From positions 4,634,229 to 4,698,228 of the forward strand of contig NC_031498.1 of NCBI RefSeq assembly GCF_000237925.1: a stretch of 64,000 nucleotides of DNA. Reading direction: 5' to 3'. Shown here piece by piece: positions 9,778 through 21,522 of this stretch. Each line of letters opens with the position of its first letter. Position 1 is the first letter of the stretch. The notes under the pieces are model-generated. The model saw only the letters and a program-made list of their open reading frames with translations. It searched no databases and had not been told where the DNA came from. The position numbers were made by a program, and so were the translations under genes. Source of the DNA: Schistosoma mansoni (lineage: Eukaryota; Platyhelminthes; Trematoda; Strigeidida; Schistosomatidae).

Positions 9778-12696
9778 AAAAAACGTGTTAAGGACAGGGA
9801 CTACCAACTCGGTAAACATCGTATAAGTAGGCTACCTGTCCACTCACACACGGCTCATATAGACAAACAGAAAGAAGCTCACGTGTTCCAAATTGAAAGC
9901 ATAAACTGCCTATACACGAACGCCGCGAGCTTGCCAAACAAAATGGATGAGCTATGTGGACTTAGCAACGCTAATGGTGCCCATCTGATAGGAATATGCG
10001 AAACTTGGATAACGTCTCAGTTTACGGACCAGGAGCTAGCAATAACTGGGATGTCTTTATTTCGCAACGACAGAAAAACAGGAATGGGGGGTGGGGTAGC
10101 ACTATACATACGGTCATGCCTGGATGCGCACCAACTTCACAATCAAGAGTTTCTCAATCTTGATGAGTCAGTATGGTGCTCAGTAAGATTGTCTACCACC
10201 TCGAGGCGTCTAGTTGGGGTCATTTACAGGAAGCCCACTGCCGACATCGAGTATGATAAACGTCTGCTGGAAGGATTAACTCGCTCTACGCGTCTCGGAT
10301 TCTCTCATATCCTGATTCTAGGGGACTTCAATCTTCCTAGAATCAACTTCGTGGAACATACATACATTGGAGGTGACAACTCTACTGAAGCTCTGTTCTT
10401 CAACCTCATCGGTGACCTGGGATTATTTGAAAATGTGAAGTCGGCAACTCGTTGGAGAAACAGTCAGACGCCGTCGCTCTTAGACTGGGTATTCACAAAT
10501 GAAGAATTCCTAGTTGACAACCTCTCAATCCTGGCTCCCCTGGGGAAAAGTGATCACGCCGTCTTATCATTCAGCTTTGTCAGCAGAACGGAGCTAAGAT
10601 ATCCTACTAGCAACAAGCGCTGGAACTTCAAACGGTTGAATGTGTTAGCTTTACAGGACTATCTACAACAGGTGGATTGGGATGTTCACCCTGAACTTGA
10701 AGTGGATGGTCATTGGGATTTTTTACTGCACACGATCTTATGTGCTACTGAGCATTCAGTTCCTCAAATGGTCCCAAAAAGCTACAAACAACCTCCAATC
10801 ATCAAGAACCGCACTCGTCATTTGCTAAGCCGCAAAAGGCACTGTTGGGCCGAATATAAACGAACTGACAATAACGACGCATACAAGCAATATAAACGCA
10901 TAAGGAACATATGTTCAAAGGCAATAAGAGAAGACAGGCTTCAGTTCCAGATCAAGCTTATCGATAAATTCGTCTCCAATCCGAAAAGCTTGTTCAGTTA
11001 CGCAGCTTCTCTTCGACAAGGCAAAACTGGAGTTTCCCAACTGCTTGGTCCTAATTGCCCGACCAATAACGACGGTGATGCAGCCAACCTTTTGGCTGAA
11101 CAATACTACCGGACATTCCAGCTGATCCACATCAACCAAACTGACGAAAGCCTCACCTGCACCTGTACAGGACTTTCCGAAGTGGATCTGAGTGCTGACC
11201 TGGTGCTCCGTAAACTGCAGCACCTAAGAAAAGACACTTCTCCTGGTCCGGACATGGTTCATTCCGCTGTTTTGAGGGAAGCAGCTTCAGTCCTGGCGAC
11301 ACCACTTAGCGTGATGTTTGCACACTCGCTAAGCAGAGGCAAACTACCGGAAATTTGGAAGCTGGCCCACATCACACCAATTTTCAAAGGAGGTCGACGC
11401 AGTGAACCCTCAAGCTACCGACCAGTGGCCCTTCTCTCCATACCTTCCAAAATTATGGAATCCCTAGTATACGACGGCATACTAGAACACTTATCATCCT
11501 CAAATTTCTTCTCACCTCAACAGCATGGTTTCAGAAAAGGTCATTCTTGTATGACCAACCTGCTGACTGCGGTGGATAGATGGACAACCATCCTTGATCG
11601 CAAGGGGAAGGTTGACGTCATCTACCTGGACTTCTCAAAAGCTTTTGATAGGGTCAACCATATATGTCTTATCAAGAAGCTTGGACGATTGGGTATAAAA
11701 CCCCCTTTGATTGATTGGCTCTCTTCATATTTAGAAAACCGACACTTTAAGGTCAGGGTTAACTTCACTCTCTCTCAGGCTATGGAATGTCCTAGTGGGG
11801 TCCCCCAGGGCTCAATACTAAGACCTCTTCTCTTCTTGATTTACATTAACGATCTTCCTCAACAAGTTTCATCTGACTTATTGCTTTTTGCTAATGATGT
11901 GAAACTTTGTAGAGAGATACGTAATCATAATGATATACTAGTTCTTCAGGAGGATCTGACCCGACTTCAAAGTTGGGCAGACGACAACGGACTTACCTTC
12001 AACACTTCAAAGTGCAAAGTAGTCCATCTGAGACATGTTGCAGACTATAGTTATAACTTAGGTAACTCCCCTCTAGAAGTTTCCCAAGTCGAAAAAGATT
12101 TAGGAGTGTTGGTACCCTACGACCTGAAATCGTACGTGAACTGTGACAAAAACGCCTCTCAAGCAAACCTCGCACTGGTAACATTGAAGCGCATTTTTGG
12201 CCAGTTTGACGGTAGAACCTTCCATATAATCTTCAACAGTTTTATTCGTCCCCATTTAGAGTACGGAAACATAGTATTTCCTCCCTCCCTCCAAAAGGAT
12301 AAGGACACTCTGGAACGTATACAACGTCGAGCCACGAAATCAGTTCGGGGACTCAAATTCAAACCTTATGAAGAGCGCCCCAAATCACTTAACCTTTACC
12401 CGTTAGAGTACAGGCGTCTTAGAGGTGATCTTCTTATGACTTATAGTATCCTTAATACTTCTGGTCATCCCCTTAAACATCTTCTTAAGCTTAGTCATAA
12501 CACTAACCTAAGAGGTAACACCCAGAAATTGGAGACCCTACATAGCGGAACAGACTGCAGACACAACTTCTACTCCGTCAGAGTTGTCAAGTGCTGGAAT
12601 TCGCTGCCAACTGAGCTAGTCCAAGCGACCTCCCAGGAGTCCTTTAAGAGGAAACTTGACTTATTCTTAAGGACTAAGGATAACATATCATTATGA
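9778..12696 (+). CDS. LINE ORF2, AP endonuclease-reverse transcriptase
   Basis: The open frame starts directly after the ORF1 stop and is in the same frame. No ATG occurs until 9943, which already lies within the conserved endonuclease start (INCLYTNAASLPNKMDEL). Domains in order: AP-like endonuclease with ICETWIT, GDFNLPRI and SDHAVLSF (about 9890-10600); reverse transcriptase with TPIFKGG, SSYRPVALLS, HGFRKGHS, IYLDFSKAFDRVNH and GVPQGS (about 11350-11900); then a CR1-like C-terminal region ending at TGA, 12694-12696. The RT motif C reads FAND (11887-11898) where active enzymes have FADD or YADD, so the first catalytic aspartate is replaced by asparagine. GSILRPL also differs from the usual GSVLGPL. 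The protein is thus full length but probably inactive. There are no internal stops over about 970 codons. Confidence 0.92.
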   Translation, partial: KKRVKDRDYQLGKHRISRLPVHSHTAHIDKQKEAHVFQIESINCLYTNAASLPNKMDELCGLSNANGAHLIGICETWITSQFTDQELAITGMSLFRNDRKTGMGGGVALYIRSCLDAHQLHNQEFLNLDESVWCSVRLSTTSRRLVGVIYRKPTADIEYDKRLLEGLTRSTRLGFSHILILGDFNLPRINFVEHTYIGGDNSTEALFFNLIGDLGLFENVKSATRWRNSQTPSLLDWVFTNEEFLVDNLSILAPLGKSDHAVLSFSFVSRTELRYPTSNKRWNFKRLNVLALQDYLQQVDWDVHPELEVDGHWDFLLHTILCATEHSVPQMVPKSYKQPPIIKNRTRHLLSRKRHCWAEYKRTDNNDAYKQYKRIRNICSKAIREDRLQFQIKLIDKFVSNPKSLFSYAASLRQGKTGVSQLLGPNCPTNNDGDAANLLAEQYYRTFQLIHINQTDESLTCTCTGLSEVDLSADLVLRKLQHLRKDTSPGPDMVHSAVLREAASVLATPLSVMFAHSLSRGKLPEIWKLAHITPIFKGGRRSEPSSYRPVALLSIPSKIMESLVYDGILEHLSSSNFFSPQQHGFRKGHSCMTNLLTAVDRWTTILDRKGKVDVIYLDFSKAFDRVNHICLIKKLGRLGIKPPLIDWLSSYLENRHFKVRVNFTLSQAMECPSGVPQGSILRPLLFLIYINDLPQQVSSDLLLFANDVKLCREIRNHNDILVLQEDLTRLQSWADDNGLTFNTSKCKVVHLRHVADYSYNLGNSPLEVSQVEKDLGVLVPYDLKSYVNCDKNASQANLALVTLKRIFGQFDGRTFHIIFNSFIRPHLEYGNIVFPPSLQKDKDTLERIQRRATKSVRGLKFKPYEERPKSLNLYPLEYRRLRGDLLMTYSILNTSGHPLKHLLKLSHNTNLRGNTQKLETLHSGTDCRHNFYSVRVVKCWNSLPTELVQATSQESFKRKLDLFLRTKDNISL

Positions 12697-12880
12697 TTTA
12701 CCAAATTCTTTTTTTCCTCTCTTATCGTTTATATACCTAGGTTCTTACCTGGAGGTATTGGTGATCCACTGCTATCAGACACGGAAGCCCGTTAAGCGAA
12801 AGCTTCTTTTATTCGGTCCTCAACCATTTGAACCATTTAGATGAGTCTAATGATAATAATAATGATGATAATAATAATTG

Positions 12881-14514
12881 AAACTAGGTAAAGACTAATG
12901 TTATAGTATCAAGCAACTTCTGAAGAGAAATACAAGTAGGTATATTCGTTTCTAACTCTATGTGAATATTCATAATTCTAATTGAAAGGTAGTCTATGAG
13001 TAAATAGTTAATTATTCAGAACTTTCTTGAAACGGTTTGATGAAACTGTTGTGATCTCATCTACTGGGCCAGCGTTCCAGGTGCCTCACTGTTATTGTCC
13101 AACGAAGCGATTTCTTGAATGAATGTTCTACCTTCAATAAATGATTCCTTCATTCGAGCACAACTGTACTACTAACCACCGTTGCCTTCTCCCTCGTTTG
13201 TCTTCAAGTAAGCTGGATAGAAGGTACACCATTATTGTCCGATTCAGTTATATTGATTGTATCTCTACACTACATCACTTGAGAGGCTATTGTGACATGT
13301 ATATTAAATTGTTTTCGTAATGACAAAATGAAGACCTCATTTTTCCTTTCTTTTCACATTTTACATGTAATCACAGTTATATCCATTATCTATTGCTTCT
13401 CTGTATTATTAGTAAGAAGAAACGGATAAAATTGTTTGGTTGCACTTACACACTACCGGGATTATTAAGAACATCTTTGTGGTTGGTTCTTCTGCCTTAT
13501 TGACCACGACCTGTGAATGAAGATTATAATAGTGTCATGACATTCTTTTAGGCCAATCTACACTAGGTTGGAGTTTTGGCCCTTATTATTATTTGAAATG
13601 TACTATCCGGTTTAATCTTTCACATTACGCCGTTGGCGCTACCACGTTCAGAGGAATATCGGTTAATCAAGTGAACTCATTTGTGGTTATCTCAGAGAAA
13701 CAGCTTACAAGCAACATTCATTCCATAACAACTGTTATCATTTCCGTTATTTAGTGTGCCATTTTTATTGCAAGTGTTGCTTGTTACTTTTCTCCTTTTC
13801 TCATGGACACCTAGGTTTTTAGTGTCAAGTCTTTTTGGCATACCATTAGTAACTGTGTATTGTCATATATTGGGTAGACTCTTTTGATGTGATCCACCAC
13901 AAGGCCCAGTCTGTATTCTCCTTTCGTGTGTTCGGGGGGGGGGGGGTTGAACTCCTCACATATAGATTCCCTGTTATAATAACCCATGGTTTCACCTTTC
14001 GTTCACCCAAATTCTTCCTAATCTCTTCATTTATGTTCATCATCTTTTTAGTTCGTGTGAGATTGCTGTTAGCTTTTTGTTCACAATGATGGTTGTTCAA
14101 TCACACTTTTGTTATCGTATAATATGTCAGGAATACCCTTTCTCCTTGATGTATAACTGATTTTGTTCTTTAGTGGTTTAGTTATTTGATGTAACACATG
14201 TTCGGTCGTGCGAAGTCTCCAGGTCAATTGTTGGCCATGTAACTTGGAACCCGTATTGCTTAGGCAGTTTGAACATATTGATATTTCATTTGTGTTTAGT
14301 CAGTTTAGTAAATATTGAGGAATGATTGAGGCTTGTGATTCTTCGCAGGTGATTACAGTTTGATCACATGCATAAGGTAGCTATACAGAAACAAACAGGA
14401 ACTCTAGGAGCTTCAGTCACCAAGTAATCTTTGTTGCTAATGGGCAACTAATATTAAGGGCGATTTTAAATATTTTACTCAGATACAAGATTTACGATGA
14501 AGACTAGAGAACCA
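12881..14514. other. Intergenic with poly-G tract
   Basis: No host gene recognised. Contains a run of 13 G at 13934-13946. Open stretches around 13850-14100 occur on both strands at once and are low-complexity; I do not call them genes. Confidence 0.45.
13934..13946. repeat. Homopolymer (G)13
   Basis: Thirteen consecutive G in otherwise AT-rich DNA. Similar tracts of 11 G (17725-17735) and 9 G (58171-58179) occur in the window. Confidence 0.95.
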
Positions 14515-14700
14515 GAGTACCGCTAGCTAACACTTTATTCAGCACAGCTACAAGCAGTCACATTCAGTAATTTCGGAGTAGAAATCAATGATAGGAAAGG
14601 AAATCACATGTTTAGTAGTCAAAAGACTAAGTGCCTGTTTGTTTCTGCTCAATTACCAAACACGTTTTACTATCGATCCCACACATGAGCAACCGAAGTT
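14515..14700 (-). repeat. Unclassified dispersed repeat, copy 1 (LTR-like)
   Basis: Clearly related to 33275-33450: both share a CTTTATTCAG box, CGGAGTAGAAATCAATGA and the following segment in the same order. Read on the minus strand, CTGAATAAAG is a polyA signal near one end, which suggests an LTR or an element 3' end. Boundaries are approximate. Confidence 0.6.
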
Positions 14701-15599
14701 ATTTAGTAAGCCGGATCATTGAAAAAGGGATCGTTGCCCCGAAGATCGTTTCACCAAGGTGGAAGAATAGCCAAAACAAAGCAGTCATTGGCTGGTTGGA
14801 AACGGATTATTCAAATAGTCTAGACTAACTACGATAGGGAACGTTCAATTTGTTCCACCAGTTTTATCCGACTTGAATACAAACTGCGTAATAGATGGCG
14901 TGTATGGGGATACTCACTAAATTCGTTGAGGCTTTTTGATCTTATAGCATTGCCATCAGCTAGCGTATACACACTGTATTCGGTTTGTGCTTGGATATTG
15001 GTATGAAGCGGTAAATAAATCCCCAAAATAAATAGTTATGTAAGTCCTCGACATTTGATGTTGACCTCATTAGTTTTACTGGACACAATCTAACTGAAGG
15101 TGTTCGGTCAAGTATCCTCACTAGATCACGAATGGGTATGCCGTTCTACGCATCTCTTACAGCCGTTAGCCAGCTCAGAATAAACGCTTCCCTACATACC
15201 ACAGCATTTCAAATGCATCTTCGAACCCCATAATTTCTGACCTTTGGTTTCACTGGGTTGGTATACTTCAATTTTGAAAATGTTACCTTTAAAGTCGTCG
15301 CCAAACTTGGAGTGCCTGTAGCGTTTTTATACACAAATCACAGACTCTACTGATTTAGACGGAGACATTGGGTTCACACAGTGATCTTCATTAGTTGGTC
15401 AGTACAAATCTTCTATTTTGGTGTGTAATCAGCTTCAGTGATGATTTGTTTGACGATTTAGTTTTGCTTCATTATCACCACAAGCCAAGAAATACGGATT
15501 CGAAAATTGTGACCACGAACTTTAAGATAGTCTTTTGTTCTTTTAGAGGACAGAGATTCAGTGGTAATATTTGCACACAGAGTCCAAGACTGAAATAAA
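14701..15599. other. Intergenic, nothing recognised
   Basis: Short open stretches only; none has a recognisable domain. Confidence 0.4.
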
Positions 15600-16250
15600 C
15601 GTCATAAACGAGGCCGTCTGCTCGGAGATCACATAGTGTGGGGAGGGGTCCTCGCCAACGTGAAATCGTTTTTGGAGAATATAGACAAAAGCATAGACCT
15701 CCAGGATTTTCGAGTAACCGGCTCTTGTAAGCTGCCCACAGTCCCAAATTTAGTGGTAACAATAACTTATTCTCAACACCCACAAGTAAAACGTCCTGCT
15801 CAAGCCTCTTTGTCGATGAATCAGGACTCAACATTGTCACAGAAACATGGGTCATAACATTTGTGGGTCTATTCTCACCAGTCAACAAAGAATTCCTGTT
15901 TTGGAACTGATAGGTTTGTCAACAGTCAGGGCACAGTACAGCGTTATCACACTAAGATTACTTGTATGTGTTGTCGAGCAAGTCTTAGCTACACAATAGA
16001 TGCATAAACAAGATAGCTACCTTTAAAGCCAAATTTAGACATGTTTTGATGACTATAGGGGCAACGTACCGTTGTTCAAGTTATTATGCCGATAACTTTG
16101 TTTCGAGTGTAATCTATACTTGGAGCAGGGATGATAATATTCTAATATTTGGTGATTTTAACAGTGTATCAACTAGATAGACCTCCGAGCATAGAAAAGT
16201 GATCAACTATTGAGCAGTCTTCGGTATGTGTAGCGAAATGTGTCATTGGA
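15600..16250 (+). mobile_element. LINE relic, endonuclease region
   Basis: A degenerate non-LTR fragment. Translated pieces in shifting frames give LNIVTETWV (near 15830-15856) and ILIFGDFN (near 16138-16162), which are the first and a later signature of the AP-like endonuclease of CR1/Jockey-type LINEs. The preceding open piece (15636-15857) is probably decayed ORF1 or linker. Stops interrupt every frame. Family assignment is tentative and ends are approximate. Confidence 0.55.
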
Positions 16251-18949
16251 GTGAAGTGTTTTAACTTACAACAATGTTACGGGAGAACTGAAGACATTTG
16301 GCTGATTAAAACCTCTTTACTGTACATCAATTTTACTGTGTTTTTTGGATGTGTTTGTTTTACTTAACCTTTGGACTGGTTTGTTTATATCATTCTTTTC
16401 GGACATTTTGGTTTCTTTTGTCATTGGTTTGGTATTTGGGAGTTTTTGCTCCGGGAACCTACAAAATTGAAGGTTTGTTTTGTAATTGTTATAATTATTG
16501 TTGTTAGAACGACTTTGGTCGATTATTTGTGAATTGCGAATAAACTTGGTATCTAACTTGGAGTTTTGGTTCTCTTGTCTATTTGGGTTCGTGATTTGCA
16601 AATACCGGCGGCCCGTACTTCAATAGTTGGAACGGGGCAAAAACTCATAATTGGACGTAACAACAATAACTACGTTATTGGACCGTTATCGTGCATTTCT
16701 GTGTTGCAGACACTCTGCGAAACAGTGATCACACTGTGTTGCATTTTCAGTATATATCTGATTTGTTACCTCTGCCCAAATCTCTAAAAGTCGGATGGTT
16801 CTGATATAGGTTATTGTGCTAACTTTCAGTGTGTTATTCTTAATACGATAGCGGTTAAAATATTAAAAAAATTTATTTGGGAAAAGTCGCTCAGTCAAGT
16901 ATAATCCAATGATCTGTGGAATGCAGAACAACGCGGATTTTGTTAGAAATGTTTACTGTCGGTTAACTATAGTGTTTATTACAGACATACTGAAGCCACA
17001 GATACACTCATTTTGAGACGCGATATTTAACTGAGCGCGTGGCCGCCAAATGCATTAAGTCTGTTATATTGGTTAACCTGTGCTCAGGTATCCGGCTGAT
17101 TCGAGCCATTTAGATTTGGTCATTTCCAATATTCCCTTATCTGATTATCTGTCTATCTATTTATTTATATGTTAATCATATTTCATCATATCGATTTATA
17201 GTAACCTGATAGGCTCTGACTAACTGAAATTCTGAAAACTTTTTACTTCAATATACTACGGACTAAACCTATCTAATTCAATCCTAGGTGTATTTCCCAG
17301 CAATGCAGTTTCTATTCTAATACAACTGCTAGCCATTCCAAGTGCCAGTATCAATATAAATTCGACCCAATTACAAATAGGTCCAATTCGGGGATTATTT
17401 CACTACTGCTATTATTCCAGTTCAGTCGTGTCTACTCAGTTCAATTATCGTGGGTTCATTTATCAATACTGTGCGCGCTATTTAATTTAATTACTTAAAT
17501 ACATACATACATATTGATGAACATTTTATTCTGGTTCTTACATAATTCACTTCACCCCGGCTATAGAGTATAGACACAGCAAATATAACACTAGCCTACT
17601 CATTGGGAGAGGAGAATAAGTGACAACCCTATAAAAAAGTACATCACTTAGTACTCATAAAGAAGAGTCACAATTCTGGAATTATAAGTAAATTTGCTAT
17701 TCCTTTGAGGTAAGTGACTATTTCGGGGGGGGGGGTAAACGAGACACTATTTGAATGAAATCCTGTAAAATTGAGCTTGAGGCATTATCATATGTTCCAG
17801 TGTATTAGAAATAATTCCAATTCATGGTTTGTAAACAAATGAGCATTGAGACCCAGCAACTGGTATGGGTTTTCAAGAGTCGTAATCAGCCTAGAAGGCC
17901 TCCAAGTGCTGCAATGGTTTCATGGATATTCAGGGTTTGACAACACCTTTTGCTCAACAACTTTGCGATCGAAGAATCCCTAACTCAGCCAACCTATATG
18001 CCAGGATAGGAGGAGTCTGAAGATATATTTACAAGGTCTTCGACACCTCGAGAAGCGTTTGATGTGATCTGGCTAGTTCTTGTGAGGGGTGAACGGATAA
18101 CGGAATTGTGTTCTGATGTAGACGAGCGACTGAGCACCTTCAGCATGATGTGTCTATTAAAGCCAATGGGGTCAGCATCAAATGTTGAGGACCTACTGAA
18201 ATATTTGTTTTAGCGACCCGTTTGCTGATACAGCTCACAGCTAGTGGGGGTGGTGATGACCCAACGACGCAGCCAGCCAAGAGTTTAAAATTAATGAACT
18301 AGTTTTTAGCAAACACCTATGTTATCTTGCAGCCTCTGGCCATCTTTCCTTGCCACAAGAAAGCAACGTGGTACATGATGATAATAATAATAATAAATAT
18401 ACAGTGAAGAGTTCATTTCATCGTAATCATCTTTCCCAGTCATCTTGGAAAAGAACAAGGCAAAAATGTAAGCGCATGTCAAAATACCGTGGTATTTGTG
18501 TAAGCAAGCAAAAAGTGTGGTAAAATCCGTTCTATATGCCCATATATGCCATATGACAAGGAGAAAGGTTTTACACAAAAGACTTTTGGAATGTTTCCGC
18601 AAAAAACTCATACATCAGCAAATTAAGAAATTGTCTCCTCTTTAAACCGAATATAAATGTGAACATATTTAAAGAATCGATCATTTTGATTTTGTCTCAA
18701 GACAATTGGCTACCAAACGAAATAGTTATAGAACATGAAAGACGGAATAAAACAAGAACTCATAAAAAGCCCTACGTGCAGTATTCGTGTAAGTTTTCTG
18801 GGAAGTTTATGGTTTTTCCAGGGTTCATCTTTTTGGCAGGTTTTGGGATACTAGCCTCTTTATATATACCAGGACAGCAGAATTATTCCGTTATGAGCTT
18901 GATGTTTGCTTGAACTCCTCCATGAGAAAGTTCATTCAGCGTGTCGAAT
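16251..18949. other. Intergenic, unclassified repeats likely
   Basis: A stretch with no supported gene. The segment around 17480-17530 (TTAATTACTTAAATACATAC) looks like the tail of a retroposed element on the minus strand, and 18020-18290 is less AT-rich and probably old repeat, but neither can be assigned. An 11-G run is at 17725-17735. Confidence 0.4.
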
Positions 18950-19400
18950 AAATTGAGTCAATAATGTGTTGGGGTGATCGGGAAAAATTTCTCGCAATAG
19001 ACATGACATGCTCAGGGAACATTGAGAAGCACTTTGTCCAATCAGCGCTGACTAAAAGTTTTGTTAGAAACATCACGAAAGTGAAAAGTCACATATGGGG
19101 TTTCTGATTGGCTGATTACTACACTGCTACTATGTTGAGTAGTATTCCAGAAATTTTAGGAAAACCCAAGGACTTCTACATTACTATAAAAACCCTATAT
19201 TTTCTGTACACAAATAAACCTTTGGAGTAAAGTTTTTCTCGCATATTTTGCGCCTTTTCTCTCGTGTTCAAGTCGCTGTGTAGATTTAGCTTGGAGGTTA
19301 CGAGACTAGCTTAGGATCCGAGTATAGCGTTCAATCGGCGAGACTTATCACATTTTTGGAATTATGAGACGATCACTGGCAGTGGATCCATTAAAAAGCA
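18950..19400 (+). repeat. Possible LTR relic
   Basis: TATAAAAA at about 19181-19189 is followed 20-30 bp later by AATAAA (19213-19218) and a T/C-rich stretch. A closely packed TATA box and polyA signal is the layout of an LTR U3-R region. Neither LTR boundary, a primer-binding site nor a second copy was found, so this remains a suggestion. Confidence 0.3.
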
Positions 19401-20239
19401 AACTTTCCTCCCTTGTTCTCAACTGTTTTATCGACAGTTTCAGAGCTGTCAACAATGACTCGTGCGTGAGAGACAAATGCCTGACATTACATTGCTAGCT
19501 TCAGAAATGTGTTGTATATCTGAAATAAAATTGGACGTGTAGTCCAGCTATCGAGGCTCAGGACGGGACTGCTTGACTGAAGACGAGATAAGATAAGAAA
19601 AAATAGGTTTATGGTGATGAGCATAGTGAAGTCGCAGACTTTCACGGACTTTTGAAATTGCTGTAAAACACAATACACAGCTAAAAATTTGTTAAGACAG
19701 GCGACTCAGGAATTCGGCATTGATAAACGACGTATTAAGCGCCAAAACCCTGATTCACTACTAGAGTGGCGTTACTGACCAATAAATATGATGGTGGGGA
19801 GATAACTTCAATCCACCCGTGTCTGTAGGGCAGAGCATTTAATTACGGCTTCTTATGGTCTAGTAGAATGTCACGAATCAACGGTGTTGATGCTGATTTA
19901 TTTATGCAAAATGACTCGTTAAACCGTGTTTGAAACGCTGAATTGGTTTCACTTCCTACCGAGCAGTCCTATTACAAGCAAACTAGACAATTCTCTAAAA
20001 ACGAAGCCTCCTCATGACGCTGTAAATTCTAAAAACAAAAATGTTCTAAAAACAAAATATGAGCTCAAATCGCTTCGACGAAGAAGGGAGACAGCCATTT
20101 GTATCACGATACTGTTTTTAACACTATATTTTATAATCACAAAATAATCCCAGCTTCCAGCTTCTTTCTGAACCATCTTCATCTATACAGTTCATTATCC
20201 ACTCATACCTTGTTTACATTTATTCTCTTTAACAGACAT
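19401..20239. other. Intergenic, nothing recognised
   Basis: No host gene recognised. The region near 20040-20240 may be the undefined 3' end of the minus-strand LINE that follows. Confidence 0.4.
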
Positions 20240-20610
20240 AGTTATTCCTCCATGAACATTGTCTGTTCTTCAAATTTTAGGCTTCCTGTGTAACTAATTC
20301 CTAGATCGTGTGCTGATTTAAGTATCTGGAATCTACTTTTATTTAAGTAATGTTGTCGTTCATAAGGACGCTTTCGGAAATGCATGATCCCGCACTTGTT
20401 GAGGCTAAATGGTATCTGCCATTTTTCGCTCCAGATAGTTAGGTTATTAAGATCATTTTGAATCAGGGATACACTTTCACTTAGAGCCTCAGGCTTATAG
20501 CTGTATACTGTTTCAGGATCATCAGCATATAAGTATGGTTTCCCAAATTTTATGATGTTACATATATCGTTTATATACATAAGGAACAAGAGTAGACCTA
20601 ATACACTTCC

Positions 20611-21150
20611 CTAGATCGCTCCACTGGTTATTGGTCTAGGTGATGAGAGACAGACATTGTACTTTACCATTTGTTTACATTCCCTTAAGAATGAAACAAA
20701 CCATGAATAGAGTGGGTTGTTGATCCCGAAGGACCGTAGTTTGACCAGAAGCCTTTTGTGTGGGACCATATCGAATACTTTTCTAAGGTCTAAAAATAGG
20801 ACTGATACAAAGAGTCCGTTGTCTGGTTTCAGAGTTATATCATTCGTGTAGTCTACTAGGCATGTATCACATGGCCTGGACCCAACAAATACATGCTGTG
20901 AGACTGAGATGAGATTATTAGTAATTAGATGTTGGACTGCCGCAGCCTTAACTACTTTTTCCATCACTATAGACATCACGTAAGTTATCTTTATTGGTCG
21001 ATAATTTTCAACATTTGCTTCAGGTCCTGTTTCAATTTTGGGATTGGTATGTGTAGTTTTCCAGGAAGTCGGGTAACACGCTAAGGAGAGTGATATCGCA
21101 AATAGTTTAAGTGATAAAAAACACGTATCATCACCTTCGCGTTTAAGCAT
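20611..21150 (-). pseudogene. LINE reverse transcriptase fragment
   Basis: A 179-residue open piece of the minus-strand LINE's reverse transcriptase. It carries the NYRPI motif and the motif A region FLDLRKVFDMVPHKRL with its conserved aspartate. It is separated by a stop or frameshift from the motif C piece (20589-20242), where the catalytic YADD is intact. It belongs to a decayed element, not to a host gene. Confidence 0.8.
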
Positions 21151-21522
21151 GCTAGCCGGAATATCATCTGGTCCATCAGTGTAGGAGTGTTTGAATGTAC
21201 TAATTGCCTTAGAGATATTTTGTACATTGAAGTCTACGTTAGTAATCTCACAGGGAGATGCTGTGATAAGTTCTGAATCATTTAGTGGTTTTTCATTAGT
21301 TAATAATGAACAAAAGTGTTCACTAAATAGTTCCGTAACAAGTTTAGGATCTTCGTATACTTGTTTGTCTTGAATAAATATGTTTCCTCTCGATTTACAA
21401 CGTTGAAGTTTATTTTGATAGAGTATGGTGAGTGAGGAGGAGTTACTATTAGGTTTGACAGCATGTCTTTTCTGTTCGACCGCTTTTTGTATACTTATTG
21501 CCTCTGTTCGGACAAGTATTGC

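Larger units (their letters stand above)
8240..12880 (+). mobile_element. CR1-like non-LTR retrotransposon, near full length
   Basis: A LINE with ORF1 (PHD-type zinc finger) and ORF2 (endonuclease-reverse transcriptase), a roughly 150-bp 3' UTR, and a short-repeat tail of TAATGATAATAATAATGATG type near 12848-12879, typical of CR1-clade elements that lack a polyA tail. Its 5' boundary is not sharp; 8240 is a guess from the start of coding-like sequence. A fragment of the same family occurs at 25068-25206. Codon composition is clearly less AT-rich than the host genes nearby. I did not find a confident target-site duplication. Confidence 0.88.

Noticed and set aside
8502-9819. Minus-strand open frames of 64-121 codons opposite LINE ORF1
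   Set aside because: They are antisense reading of the real ORF1 in a less AT-rich region; no domains.
13846-14100. Overlapping open frames on both strands around the (G)13 run
   Set aside because: Both strands are open at once over low-complexity sequence; no start context, splice sites or domains.
16317-16601. 94-codon minus-strand frame rich in Asn, Gln and Lys
   Set aside because: Composition reflects T-rich plus-strand DNA; no domain or exon structure.
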